From Ramlibacter ginsenosidimutans (lineage in GTDB: Bacteria > Pseudomonadota > Gammaproteobacteria > Burkholderiales > Burkholderiaceae_C): a DNA stretch of 64,000 nt. How positions within the stretch are numbered: position 1 is the first letter of the stretch; the number at the start of each line of letters is the position of its first letter. This document shows positions 16,459-24,650 of the stretch, piece by piece. Below the pieces are notes generated by a model. The model made no database searches, was not told the origin of the DNA, and was given only the letters and a program-made list of their open reading frames with translations. The stretch is from the NCBI RefSeq assembly GCF_042678185.1, contig NZ_JBHUDQ010000019.1; one strand, given 5' to 3'. Made by a program: the position numbers and the translations under genes.

Positions 16459-17570
16459 AGAACGTCGCAATACTCGGAACGGTCGGACTGCCGGCGAGCT
16501 ATGGTGGCTTCGAAACCCTTGCAGAGAATCTGGTGCGCTATCACCAAGAGCACGATATCGACGGCGAAATCGTGGTGTACTGCAGCGCAAAGACCTTCCC
16601 CGAGAGAGCTCCCTCCTACCTCGGAGCGTCGCTCCGGTACGTGAACCTAGACGCCAATGGCGCATCGAGCGTGCCGTACGACATTCTCTCGCTGATCTCC
16701 GCTGCGCTACGTGGGGCAGAGGTGATCCTGCTCCTTGGTGTGTCTGGTGCGATTGCGCTGCCCTTCCTGAGGCTCTTCTCCCGGGCGCGAATCGTCACGA
16801 ACATTGATGGAGTCGAATGGAAACGTGAGAAATGGAAGGGATTTGCTCGCTGGTGGCTGCGTAAATCCGAATACTGGGCGGTGCGCTACTCCCACGAAGT
16901 GATCGCGGATAACGCGGGGATTGCCCGTCACGTTGCCGAGTGTTACGGACGCTCCTGCGAGGTGATCGCATATGGCGGCGATCACGCGGTGCAGGCGACC
17001 GGGCAGGCCTTTGAAGGTGAGCCGCTTCCGCCCCGCTACGCGCTTGCACTCTGTCGGATCGAGCCCGAAAACAACGTGGCAACCATTCTCGAGGCTTTCG
17101 CCGAGAACCGGGAACTCCCGCTAGTTTTCATCGGAAACTGGAAGAACAGCGACTACGGACTCGCCCTGCTGGCGAGATTTGGCGCTAATTCCGGCCTGCG
17201 GCTGTTGGATCCCATCTACGACGCCGGAGTGCTGCGCACGATCCGTAGCGGCGCGGCCTTGTACGTCCACGGCCACTCGGCGGGCGGAACGAATCCGTCG
17301 CTCGTCGAAATGATGCACTTTCGCGTTCCGGTGCTGGCCTTCGACTGCAGCTTCAATCGATGCACGACGGACGTGCGGGCCATCTACTTCACGGACGCGG
17401 CCTCACTGCGCGCCGCCGTAGCTGCACTTTCGCCGGAACGCGCGGAGAAAGTCGCTGCGGAGATGCAAAGGATTGCGCAGGAAAGATACACCTGGGACGC
17501 AATAGGGCACGCGTACTTCAAGCTGCTGGGCCTTCGTGGGACGGTGAGCCTGCAGCCACAGGGCGCCTGA
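16455..17570 (+). CDS. DUF1972 / rhamnosyltransferase-like glycosyltransferase (TTG start)
   Basis: A 371-residue GT-B enzyme. The N-terminus VAILGTVGLPASYGGFETLAENLV is the DUF1972 signature found in many rhamnosyl- and related glycosyltransferases; it continues with NIDGVEWKREKWKG and a C-terminal region with HSAGGTNPSLVEMMHFRVPVLAFD. The first codon is TTG, forming TTGA with the upstream stop. Last gene of locus A. About 115 bases with no clear feature separate it from the convergent DsbA-like gene remnant. Confidence 0.84.
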   Translation: MKNVAILGTVGLPASYGGFETLAENLVRYHQEHDIDGEIVVYCSAKTFPERAPSYLGASLRYVNLDANGASSVPYDILSLISAALRGAEVILLLGVSGAIALPFLRLFSRARIVTNIDGVEWKREKWKGFARWWLRKSEYWAVRYSHEVIADNAGIARHVAECYGRSCEVIAYGGDHAVQATGQAFEGEPLPPRYALALCRIEPENNVATILEAFAENRELPLVFIGNWKNSDYGLALLARFGANSGLRLLDPIYDAGVLRTIRSGAALYVHGHSAGGTNPSLVEMMHFRVPVLAFDCSFNRCTTDVRAIYFTDAASLRAAVAALSPERAEKVAAEMQRIAQERYTWDAIGHAYFKLLGLRGTVSLQPQGA

Positions 17571-17685
17571 ATCCGCGCCGCGGTCGGCTTCACCACCGCT
17601 CGAGGGCGGTCGTTCGTCACGCGTGACCGCCGCATCCTCCAACGGCTGCGCCGCCGCAGCAAACGCCTCCGCCGCGATTGGCACC

Positions 17686-18238
17686 TTACCAGCATGCCGA
17701 CCCTGAAGGAGACGCTCGCCGGCCGGCCGCCAAACCTCCTTGCACCGCATCCCGCAAAATGATGCAACCCAACCGACGTGTCCACGAACTTCCCATCGAG
17801 ATAGAACCCCGGCGTCCCCCGCACACCGCGCGCCCGACCAGCTTCCAGGTCCCGCAGCACCCGCCCCCGGTGCACATGCATCTCGATCTCACGATAGAAC
17901 CGAACTAGGTCCAGCCCAAGCCGCCGCGCAATTTCCACCAGCAGCTCGCCATCGATCTCGCCCGTCCGCTGAAAGAGCAGATCGTGAAACTCCCAGAACC
18001 TGCCCTGCGCAGCGGCCGCCTCCGCTGCCTCCGCCGCCACTTCGGCGTACGAGTGGGCCTCCGCATTCGGAAAGTGCCGATACACCAGCCGAATGCAGTC
18101 CTCCTTCCCTTCCAGCAGTCTCCGCACGATGGGAAACGCCTTCCTGCAATACGGGCACGCGAAGTCCCCGAACTCCTCCAGCACCAAAGCCGCACCGGGC
18201 GCGCCCCGCACATGCTCGCCCGTCATCACCTGGGTCAC
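17686..18238 (-). pseudogene. DsbA-family thioredoxin-fold protein, frameshifted
   Basis: A GTG start overlapping the MFS stop (GTGA) opens a reading frame with VLEEFGDFACPYCRKAFP, a CxxC redox motif, then LVYRHFPNAEAH, FYREIEMHVHRGRVL and RGTPGFYLDGKFVDTSVG, the DsbA/FrnE-like thioredoxin fold with the cis-Pro loop GTP. After GLHH the family-like ending LRDAVQGGLAAG continues in another frame. The switch lies at a run of four A (17756-17759); removing one base restores about 184 residues. Read as is, the protein would run far into the opposite glycosyltransferase gene. Either a true recent frameshift or a homopolymer sequencing error. Confidence 0.75.
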
Positions 18239-19494
18239 GCCAACTCCTTTTCCTCGACGATGTACTTCCTCGTCCTGCGGCTCGTCGCCTCGACGCGCGG
18301 ATCGCGTACCCCGACCAGCGTGAACACCGTGGCCGCGATGGCCAGTGCGCCGTACCCGAGTGCGATCTGCGGCAGCGAATAGGTGTTGGACAGCCGGCCC
18401 GAGACGAGGCTCGGGAACGCGGCAGCGCCATAGCAGAGCAGGTAGATCGTGCTGAAGATGGGCGCGCGCTCGGCCACGGCGCCGCCCTGCAGCAGGCCAC
18501 GGGTGGCGGCGCTGATGGCGATGCCCTGGCCGGCGCCCGCGACGATGGTTGCGCCTATGAACAGCACCAGTGCACCAGCGGTGATGGCGGCGATGGCGCC
18601 CGTCATGCCGGCCAGGAAGACGACCATGCCGACGCGCTGGGCGGCCGCGGACGTGAACCGTCCTCCCAAGGGGGCGCCGAGCACGCTGGGCGTCATGTAC
18701 GCCGAGAACACCAGTCCCAGGACAAGCGGGCTGCGGGTGTGCAGTTGGTCCACCACCAGCGCGGGCACGAACGCCTGGTAGAAGGCGCCGGTCGCCCAGG
18801 TGGCCAGGAACACCGCCGTCGCGGCCGGCAGCAGGTGCATGACCCGCGACGGCACGCGCACGCGGGGCAGCAGCGATTGCCACGCACCCGGCATCGGGGC
18901 CGCCGTTTCCGGGCTGATCGCAATGAGGACGGCAGACAGCAGCAGCAAGCCCACGCACACCAGGTAGACGAGCTCGCGTGGCCAGGGGCCGAACTGCACC
19001 AACGCTCCGGAGGCGATGGCGCCCACGGTGAGGCCAAGCATGGGTGCCTGACTGGACGCGACGGTGGCCAGCCATTCGGGCTGGCCCGCTGCGGCGTCGA
19101 CGATGTAGGCGCTCAGGCTGCTGCTCGCCAGGCCGGTCCCCACGCCCACCAGGAGACGGCCGGCCAGCAGGGTGCCGATGTCGTGCACGTCCAGCAGGAC
19201 CAGGCAGCCGAGCAGGATCACGGCGAGGCTCGCGATCGCCGCCCGCCGGCGCCCGACGTGATTGGACAGGCGTCCCAGCACCAGCAGTGCCGCGATCGTC
19301 CCCACCGCATAGGTGACGACGGCCATCGAGATGGCGGCGTTGGTGAGTCCGTCCTCCGCCCGGTAGATGTTGTACAGGGGGATGGGCGCGGCCGCCGCGG
19401 CAAAGGCGACCACCAGCGAAACCGCCGCGGAAAAGAAGGCCAGCCGTAGCCTTCCGCCCGGGTGCGGATCCTCCGGCGCTTGCAGGGCCGTCAT
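18235..19494 (-). CDS. MFS transporter
   Basis: A 419-residue major facilitator with 12 predicted helices. It shows the loop 2-3 motif LGRLSNHVGRRRA (variant of GxLaDrxGrr), and residues ~75-90 and 255-275 have the usual charged turns. It probably exports a small toxic compound or drug; the substrate is unknown. It is the middle gene of a three-gene minus-strand operon: it shares ATGA with the oxidoreductase gene before it and GTGA with the DsbA-like gene after it. The operon diverges from an AraC regulator that probably controls it. Confidence 0.85.
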   Translation of the reverse strand: MTALQAPEDPHPGGRLRLAFFSAAVSLVVAFAAAAAPIPLYNIYRAEDGLTNAAISMAVVTYAVGTIAALLVLGRLSNHVGRRRAAIASLAVILLGCLVLLDVHDIGTLLAGRLLVGVGTGLASSSLSAYIVDAAAGQPEWLATVASSQAPMLGLTVGAIASGALVQFGPWPRELVYLVCVGLLLLSAVLIAISPETAAPMPGAWQSLLPRVRVPSRVMHLLPAATAVFLATWATGAFYQAFVPALVVDQLHTRSPLVLGLVFSAYMTPSVLGAPLGGRFTSAAAQRVGMVVFLAGMTGAIAAITAGALVLFIGATIVAGAGQGIAISAATRGLLQGGAVAERAPIFSTIYLLCYGAAAFPSLVSGRLSNTYSLPQIALGYGALAIAATVFTLVGVRDPRVEATSRRTRKYIVEEKELA

Positions 19495-20408
19495 GGGCTC
19501 ACGCGGATGATGGTCTTGCCCGGGCGTCGCGTCGTCGGGCTGAAGGCCGCGACGGCATCGTCCAGGGACGCCACGGTGCCGATGTTCGTGCGCAGGCGCC
19601 CGTCGCGCACACGCTGCACGATCTCCTGCAGCTGGCTGCGATCGGACTCGACGACGAAGTCGATCGCCACGCCGTCGGGCGGGCGCACCTCCGACGGCCC
19701 GACGACGGACACCAGCGTTCCGCCCGCACGGACCAGCCGCGCGGAGCGCTCGCCGATCTTTCCGCCTATGACATCGAACACGAGGTCGACCTGGCCGACG
19801 TCCTCCAGGGTCTCGTGGTCGAGGTCGACGAAATCGTTCGCCCCGAAATCGAGCGCCGCCTGGCGGTCGGCGGCGCGTCCGGTGCCGATGACATAGGCAC
19901 CGAACTCACGCGCGAGTTGCGTCACGATCGATCCGACGGCGCCTGCCGCGCCATGCGCGATGACGCTCTGCCCTGCGCGCAGGCGCCCGTGCTCGTGCAG
20001 CCCCTGCCACGCCGTGAGGCCGGAGATCGGCAGGCTCGCGCCGACGGTGAAGTCGACATCGCCAGGCAGCGGCGCGAGGTTGCGCGCCGCCACCGCCACG
20101 TACTCCGCGAGCGTGCCGTCGCGGTACCAGTCCGTGAGGCCGAACACCCGCTGCCCGACCGACAGGCCCGTGGTGCCGTAGCCCAGGGAAGTGACCACGC
20201 CGGCCAGCTCGTGCCCGGGGATTGTCGGCACCCGTTCGCGGCCGAGCCGATCGGCCCAGGTCGAAGGCCAGGTCAGCTCCGTGTTGACGAATCCCGACGC
20301 ATGCACTCGAACGACCACGTCGTTGATCGATGCCTGCGGCTCGGGCCGCTGCGCCACTTGCATACCGGCCACGCCGGCGGCCTGGTACGTTACCGTGATT
20401 GCCTTCAT
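19491..20408 (-). CDS. NADP-dependent quinone-oxidoreductase-like MDR protein
   Basis: A 305-residue zinc-free medium-chain dehydrogenase/reductase. It has a GroES-like N-terminal domain (residues 1-125, with IPGHELAGVV) and a Rossmann domain with VIAHGAAGAVGSIVTQLA near 145. Zinc-ligand cysteines are lacking, as in QOR/crotonyl-type enzymes. It probably reduces quinones or activated carbonyls with NADPH. Two adjacent ATGs exist (20411 and 20408); the second has the better spacing to GAGAGG. First gene of the operon with MFS and DsbA-like genes, suggesting a redox-stress or detoxification unit. Confidence 0.83.
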   Translation of the reverse strand: MKAITVTYQAAGVAGMQVAQRPEPQASINDVVVRVHASGFVNTELTWPSTWADRLGRERVPTIPGHELAGVVTSLGYGTTGLSVGQRVFGLTDWYRDGTLAEYVAVAARNLAPLPGDVDFTVGASLPISGLTAWQGLHEHGRLRAGQSVIAHGAAGAVGSIVTQLAREFGAYVIGTGRAADRQAALDFGANDFVDLDHETLEDVGQVDLVFDVIGGKIGERSARLVRAGGTLVSVVGPSEVRPPDGVAIDFVVESDRSQLQEIVQRVRDGRLRTNIGTVASLDDAVAAFSPTTRRPGKTIIRVSP

Positions 20409-20654
20409 CATCCACCTCTCGTGTCGAGTTCTCGCCTGCACCGGCAGGCGATCCATGCGTCGAACGCCTTGGCGAGAATTGTCGGCACGCGCTTCATCCT
20501 CGCGTCCGGCAAACGTGTCGATTCGTCCGCGGGATGGATCTGCAGAGTTGCCAAGCCTCTGAGTCCATTGCGCAGGAGCTGGGCATGCTGCGGCGATTGC
20601 GTACCATCCCGCTCCGGCGCGAACTTCTTCATCGCGCCACGTGGAGCCTGCAGC
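20409..20654. promoter_or_regulatory. Divergent control region between QOR operon and AraC gene
   Basis: 246 bases without a convincing gene, between two divergent starts. It should contain both promoters and the AraC-type binding site. I see no strong -35/-10 pair and no clear tandem repeat. Confidence 0.4.
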
Positions 20655-21599
20655 TTGAAGGAACATCCGGTCCTGCGCATTTCACCCGCCGATCTCGAGA
20701 GCCTGCTGGCGACCCTGGAGGTGAACTTCGTGGCGCTCACCGAATGCCTGGTCAGCACGGGCTACAGCCTCCAGCTGGGCGGCGTGAATGCGCCAGGCAT
20801 TCACTACAACCTGGTCGGCACCGGTCGGGCCATCGTGGACAACCTGGACCCCGTGCCACTGGTGCCGCACACGCTCATCGTCGTTCCGCCGAAGGCCCTG
20901 TTTCGCATCGAGGTCGAAGGCAGCAACGGCTTTTCCGGCTTGCTTCCCGTCGATGGCCGGACGGACAAGCGATCGCCGGACACGGTGCGCAAGGTCACGG
21001 CGGGGGGCGGCGACCCTTCGCTCGTTCTCGTCTGCGGGTACTTCCACGCGACCTACGGCGCGTGTGCGGATCTCTTCGGCGGCTTGACCGAGCCCATCTT
21101 CGAGCAGTTCAGTGCCGAGGACCAGGTGGACGTCAAGCTGCAGGCAGCGCTCTCGGAGCTGATGGCGCAGGAGATCGGCAGCGGCGCGATGAGCGCCGCC
21201 TTGCTGAAGCAGGTGATCGTGATGCTCTTGCGCAGGTCGCTCGTGTCCGTGAACGCCTGGGTGGAGCGTCTTTCGGTGCTCAGCGACCCGCTGGTTGCGC
21301 GTGCCCTGGCCGCAATGGCCTTGCGGCCGGGGGACGAGCACTCGCTTCACAGCCTCGCCCACGTGGCTTGCCTCAGCCGCTCCGCGTTCGCGGCCCGGTT
21401 CACCAGCGCCGTCGGCAGGCCGCCGATGCAGGTTCTTCGCGAGCTCCGGCTGCGGCAGGCGATGAACCAGCTCAAGGCCGGCGGCGCGACGATCGAAGTG
21501 GTCGCCCGCAACGCCGGCTACGCCAGCCGCAGCAGCTTCATCAAGGCGTTTCGCAAGGCCTACGGCATCGAGCCTTCAGAGGTGCGCCGCGGCGCGTAG
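20655..21599 (+). CDS. AraC family regulator with cupin-type N-terminal domain
   Basis: About 314 residues. The N-terminal half (RISPADLESLLATLEVNF, GIHYNLVGTGRAIV, HTLIVVPP, LVCGYFHATYG) matches the cupin-type sensor domain of AraC regulators. The C-terminal two helix-turn-helix units are SLHSLAHVACLSRSAFAARF and IEVVARNAGYASRSSFIKAF. The start is not certain: no in-frame ATG lies near the domain, so I use the TTG at 20655, 13 residues before the domain's LLATLE. It is divergent from the QOR-MFS-DsbA operon, its likely target. Confidence 0.8.
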   Translation: MKEHPVLRISPADLESLLATLEVNFVALTECLVSTGYSLQLGGVNAPGIHYNLVGTGRAIVDNLDPVPLVPHTLIVVPPKALFRIEVEGSNGFSGLLPVDGRTDKRSPDTVRKVTAGGGDPSLVLVCGYFHATYGACADLFGGLTEPIFEQFSAEDQVDVKLQAALSELMAQEIGSGAMSAALLKQVIVMLLRRSLVSVNAWVERLSVLSDPLVARALAAMALRPGDEHSLHSLAHVACLSRSAFAARFTSAVGRPPMQVLRELRLRQAMNQLKAGGATIEVVARNAGYASRSSFIKAFRKAYGIEPSEVRRGA

Positions 21600-21607
21600 G
21601 CGTCCCC

Positions 21608-22321
21608 CTACCCTTCCGGCGGCCACCTCTCCCCCTTCAACCCCTTCACGATCCCCTGCACCTCCCCGACCTCCAGGTTCGCCGTATGCACTACCAGCAG
21701 GTCGCATCCCAGCTTCTGGATTTCCTCGGTGGAACTGCGCTCCTCGAATCCGAGTGCCTGCAGTTGGTCCAGCAGGAAGCGCGCTTGTGAGGGGCTATCG
21801 AGCGCAGCGCTAGCGATCAACCGCCCTTGCCCCGAGACGACGGCCACGCGCGTGAGGCCGGGCGGCTCCGCAGGCAGGTAGGAGGCCATCTGCAGCGCGC
21901 GCTGCACGGCCCGGAACACTTTCCGGAAGCCCACCTCCACCGCTTCTGCATCCGCATCGCCCGGCGCCTCCTGCGCCGACTCCTGCATCGCTTCCTGCAC
22001 CGCGCCCTGCATCGCCTCTTGCATCAAGGCATCCTGCGCGGCGTCCTGCACAGGCTCGCGCTGCTCTCCTTGCTCCGGCGCATCCGCACGCTCCTCCATC
22101 GGCTCGTGCGCAGGCTCTTCCGCGCGCCCTTCCGCCGCCTCGTGCAAGCCCTCTTCCGGCCGCTCCTCTAGCAAGTCTTCCCGAGGTTTCTCCTGCGGCT
22201 CCCTGGGCGGCTCTTGCGGCGGCAGGTCGCCATGCAGCGCGTCCGCGCCGGCCATGGTCAGGAGGACCGGGGCAACGTCCGCGGGCAGCAGGAGGTCGTG
22301 GGGTTCGATCATGTATGCCAT
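21608..22321 (-). CDS. Hypothetical protein with Glu/Gln/Ala-rich low-complexity middle
   Basis: About 237 residues from the ATG at 22321 (a second ATG at 22312 is possible). I do not recognise the family. Residues ~1-35 are a short hydrophobic-acidic segment, and ~36-130 are a highly charged low-complexity tract rich in E, Q, P and A with repeats like QEAMQ. Residues ~135-237 look globular (FRKVFRAVQRALQMA, LTRVAVVSGQGRLIASAAL, GCDLLVVHTANLEVGEVQG), perhaps an alpha/beta domain. No signal peptide or membrane segment. It converges with the AraC gene with 8 bases between stops. Its coding nature is supported by the ordered C-terminal domain. Confidence 0.6.
   Translation of the reverse strand: MAYMIEPHDLLLPADVAPVLLTMAGADALHGDLPPQEPPREPQEKPREDLLEERPEEGLHEAAEGRAEEPAHEPMEERADAPEQGEQREPVQDAAQDALMQEAMQGAVQEAMQESAQEAPGDADAEAVEVGFRKVFRAVQRALQMASYLPAEPPGLTRVAVVSGQGRLIASAALDSPSQARFLLDQLQALGFEERSSTEEIQKLGCDLLVVHTANLEVGEVQGIVKGLKGERWPPEG
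21961..22060. repeat. Degenerate 15-nt tandem repeat inside a coding region
   Basis: Repeated units around CCTGCATCGC / TCCTGCACCGC encode, on the minus strand, a run of QEAMQ-like pentapeptides. The array is imperfect, so it is old or under coding constraint. Confidence 0.55.
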
Positions 22322-22428
22322 GCCCGTCACCGGCCCGGCATCGGCGTCACGGGCCGTGCTGCGGCGCGCGGTGCGCCGGAAAGAAGTGTGCGTGCGCCGT
22401 GAGCGCAGTCCCGGTGGCAAGCGAAGTC

Positions 22429-22480
22429 GCTGGGGTTCGCTGCGCTCACCGCCAGCCTGCGAAAGGCCAGCCTACGAAGT
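22429..22480 (-). repeat. REP-like element plus trailing partial copy
   Basis: A full reverse copy (GCTGGGGTTCGCTGCGCTC...CCAGCCTGC, 22429-22460) is followed by a second partial end, GGCCAGCCTACGAAG. It lies in the gap between the hypothetical gene and the GH5 gene, both on the minus strand. Confidence 0.75.
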
Positions 22481-22507
22481 CCACGAAGTCCGGTTCTGTG
22501 CATCACA

Positions 22508-23584
22508 TCAATCCAGCAGCGCCTGGCGCAGCGGCTCGATCCAGGCGCCCGCTTCGGGCGACCAGGCGCCGAAGTTGGAGGCGAACTCCCAATACGCCCA
22601 GGGAATGCCGCGCTTCTCGGCTTCGTCGCGCACGAAGCGCGTGAACTCCACGCGCGAGTCCAGGTCCGCCTTCTCGTGGGAGCCGAACTCGGAGATGTAG
22701 AGCGGGTAGCCCGTCCTGACGCTCCATGCACGCGCCGTGTCGAGCGATTTCACGATCTCGCCCTTCTGCCGTCCGTTGCAGCAGACCGTGCCGACCGGAA
22801 GGTTGCGGCCCAGGTAAGGCACGCCCTGGTGCGTGAACTCGAAGGGCTCATAGACGTGGATGGAGACGATGACGTGCCGGTCCGGCGGCACGCTGAGGCC
22901 CTTCAAGGCGACGGTGCTGTTCCACCCCACCGGCCCGATCAGCACGGTGCGATCGGGATCGGACTGGCGCACTGCCGCGAGCGTGCGCGCGGCCAGCGCG
23001 TTCCAGGCGGGCGCGTCGAGCCGCCCGTACGGCTCGTTCAGCAACTCGAAGATAAGCTTGGGCGAGCGGTTCTGGTACCGCTGCGCTATCTGCCGCCACA
23101 TGTTCACGAGACGTATCTCCAGCACGGAAGGGTCCACCTGCTGTTCACGCAACAGGGGCGCGCCGACCAGTTGGCTGTAGTGATGTAGGTCGAGGACTAC
23201 GTAGACACCTCGGGCGAGCAATGCATCGATGACTTCGTCCACGCGCCGGGCGAATGTCTCGTCGAGCGTGGCGTCGGCCGTGGGGGCCGCGTGATTGCTC
23301 CACCGCACAGGCACGCGCACGTTGGAGAAGACGCTTGTTGTGATGCGAATGTACTCGGGATCGACGCGCAGGCCCCAGTCTCCTTCCTGTGGAGCTTCGA
23401 GCATGTTGCCCATGTTGATGCCGCGTCCGAGCTCTCGCGCGACGGTGCAGGTCTCTCGTGCCACAGCAGTACAGGACGGCGGTGCGATCGCGTTGTGCGC
23501 CTGTGCTGCTGTGCTTGCCGGGGTGGAATTCGCAAGCACAGCAGCGAATAACAGTTGAACCAGAGGCAAACGTGCAGTGCTCAT
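22508..23584 (-). CDS. Secreted glycoside hydrolase family 5 (cellulase-like)
   Basis: A 358-residue protein with a Sec signal peptide (hydrophobic residues 6-27) and a complete GH5 TIM barrel. The start of the fold is RGINMGNMLEAP; the acid/base Glu is E184 in FELLNEPYG and the nucleophile is E299 in YISEFGSHE. Clan-A residues VRVPVRW and VVLDLHHYSQ are also present. It should cleave a beta-1,4-linked glucan, mannan or similar polymer in the periplasm or outside the cell. It diverges from the epsA operon, so it may trim or release the locus B polysaccharide rather than digest food polymer. Confidence 0.87.
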   Translation of the reverse strand: MSTARLPLVQLLFAAVLANSTPASTAAQAHNAIAPPSCTAVARETCTVARELGRGINMGNMLEAPQEGDWGLRVDPEYIRITTSVFSNVRVPVRWSNHAAPTADATLDETFARRVDEVIDALLARGVYVVLDLHHYSQLVGAPLLREQQVDPSVLEIRLVNMWRQIAQRYQNRSPKLIFELLNEPYGRLDAPAWNALAARTLAAVRQSDPDRTVLIGPVGWNSTVALKGLSVPPDRHVIVSIHVYEPFEFTHQGVPYLGRNLPVGTVCCNGRQKGEIVKSLDTARAWSVRTGYPLYISEFGSHEKADLDSRVEFTRFVRDEAEKRGIPWAYWEFASNFGAWSPEAGAWIEPLRQALLD

Positions 23585-23780
23585 GTGGGACAGGACGCTA
23601 TGTAAATGTGAGTGCGGCCCGCATGATTCAGGGGCTCATGCGTCCCATATACGACTTGATGTAACTTGTCTAGCTCAGCGTGTTACCAGACTGCAGCGCG
23701 CGTAATGCGCCGCAGACACGGGGTTGTGAGCCTCTTCCCTGCTTCCGCCGCGCTTCCCTAGCTCTTGAGGAGCGTAAGAA

Positions 23781-23805
23781 ACGCATCACGATCGTGAGAT
23801 TGCGT
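23781..23805. promoter_or_regulatory. 25-bp palindrome upstream of epsA, candidate operator
   Basis: ACGCA - TCACGATCGTGA - TTGCGT: a perfect 12-bp palindromic core with further matching arms, about 100 bases before epsA in a 322-base gap between divergent genes. It could bind EpsA itself or another dimeric regulator. Confidence 0.5.
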
Positions 23806-23810
23806 AGCGC

Positions 23811-23889
23811 CCCTGTTTTACAGGGAGTCACAAGCGGCCTCTACCGCGAGTTCCAAACTGCCGCTCCTGTGTCGACGTTCTCTGACACA
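23811..23889. promoter_or_regulatory. Two short inverted repeats in the epsA leader
   Basis: CCCTG-TTTTA-CAGGG at 23811-23825 and TGTGTC-N9-GACACA at 23869-23889 lie between the larger palindrome and the epsA start. Either could be an operator half or a leader RNA hairpin; no promoter boxes stand out. Confidence 0.35.
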
Positions 23890-23906
23890 TCGATTGGGAG
23901 CAGAGA

Positions 23907-24650
23907 ATGAAAGAAAGAACCTCCAACTTGACCTGCAATGAAGCCGACCTGGTCCGCGTGTTGACTCGCGGAGCAGCGCTGGCGACCCGGGCCGAACTCG
24001 CGCACTGGCTGCAGCACGACGTGCAGCCCTGGATCCCGCACCAGATGCTGCTGTGGGCCGAGTTCCGCGACGGCATCGACGACTGCGCCGTGCTCTCCGC
24101 CCCCGCGCACCTGCGCGACTCCATCGGCGGCGGGGCCTGGGTGCCCAAGCTGATGGCGTACTTCGCCGACTGCTGGATCGCCGCGCAGCACACGCCCACG
24201 CGCGTCCCCCTTGCCGGCTGCGAAGCCCTGCTCGGCCCCGACATCAAGGCCTTGCAGCAGCGCGCCCGCTCGGCACTCGTGCACGGCGTCGTCGACCGGC
24301 ACGCCGGCACGCGCCGCGTGTTCGCCGCCCTCGGCCCCGACTACTTCCAGGCCGACCCGGCCACCGGCACGCTGAAGTTGTTCATCTCCGTTCTGGACAG
24401 CGCGGTGCGCAGCACGCCGGCGCCCGTGGCCTTCCACGCGGATGGCGCGGTGTGCCGCGCCCTGAGCGAGCGCGAGCGCCAGATCATGCACTGGATCGCT
24501 CTCGGCAAGACCAACCCCGAGATCGGCTGCATTCTTCACATCAGCGAATTCACGGTGAAGAACCATATCAAGAGCATCTTCGCGAAGCTCGATGTCAGCA
24601 ACCGCGCGCAAGCGGTGGCCAAGCTCAATCGCGTGAACACCTATGCCTGA
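23907..24650 (+). CDS. epsA: EpsA-type LuxR-family regulator of polysaccharide genes
   Basis: A 247-residue regulator. The N-terminal ~170 residues are a sensor-like domain without phospho-acceptor motifs (AHWLQHDVQPWIPHQMLLW). The C-terminal GerE/LuxR helix-turn-helix begins near residue 188 with LSERERQIMHWIALGKTN and ends FAKLDVSNRAQAVAKLN. Size and layout match EpsA, the regulator heading Methylobacillus-type exopolysaccharide clusters. It overlaps the next gene by 8 bases and is therefore cotranscribed with the priming transferase. Several inverted repeats lie in its leader, so autoregulation is likely. Confidence 0.85.
   Translation: MKERTSNLTCNEADLVRVLTRGAALATRAELAHWLQHDVQPWIPHQMLLWAEFRDGIDDCAVLSAPAHLRDSIGGGAWVPKLMAYFADCWIAAQHTPTRVPLAGCEALLGPDIKALQQRARSALVHGVVDRHAGTRRVFAALGPDYFQADPATGTLKLFISVLDSAVRSTPAPVAFHADGAVCRALSERERQIMHWIALGKTNPEIGCILHISEFTVKNHIKSIFAKLDVSNRAQAVAKLNRVNTYA

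Noticed and set aside
17384..18225. Reading the DsbA-like gene on without frameshift into the 3' end of the glycosyltransferase
   Set aside because: The extension is Arg/Ser/Cys-rich without family similarity; the alternative frame gives the expected ending.
21961..22060. CRISPR-like array
   Set aside because: Units are 15-nt, coding and without spacers.
21827..22171. Plus-strand Leu/Arg/His-rich frame
   Set aside because: Antisense of the Glu/Gln-rich repeat tract; composition follows from that.
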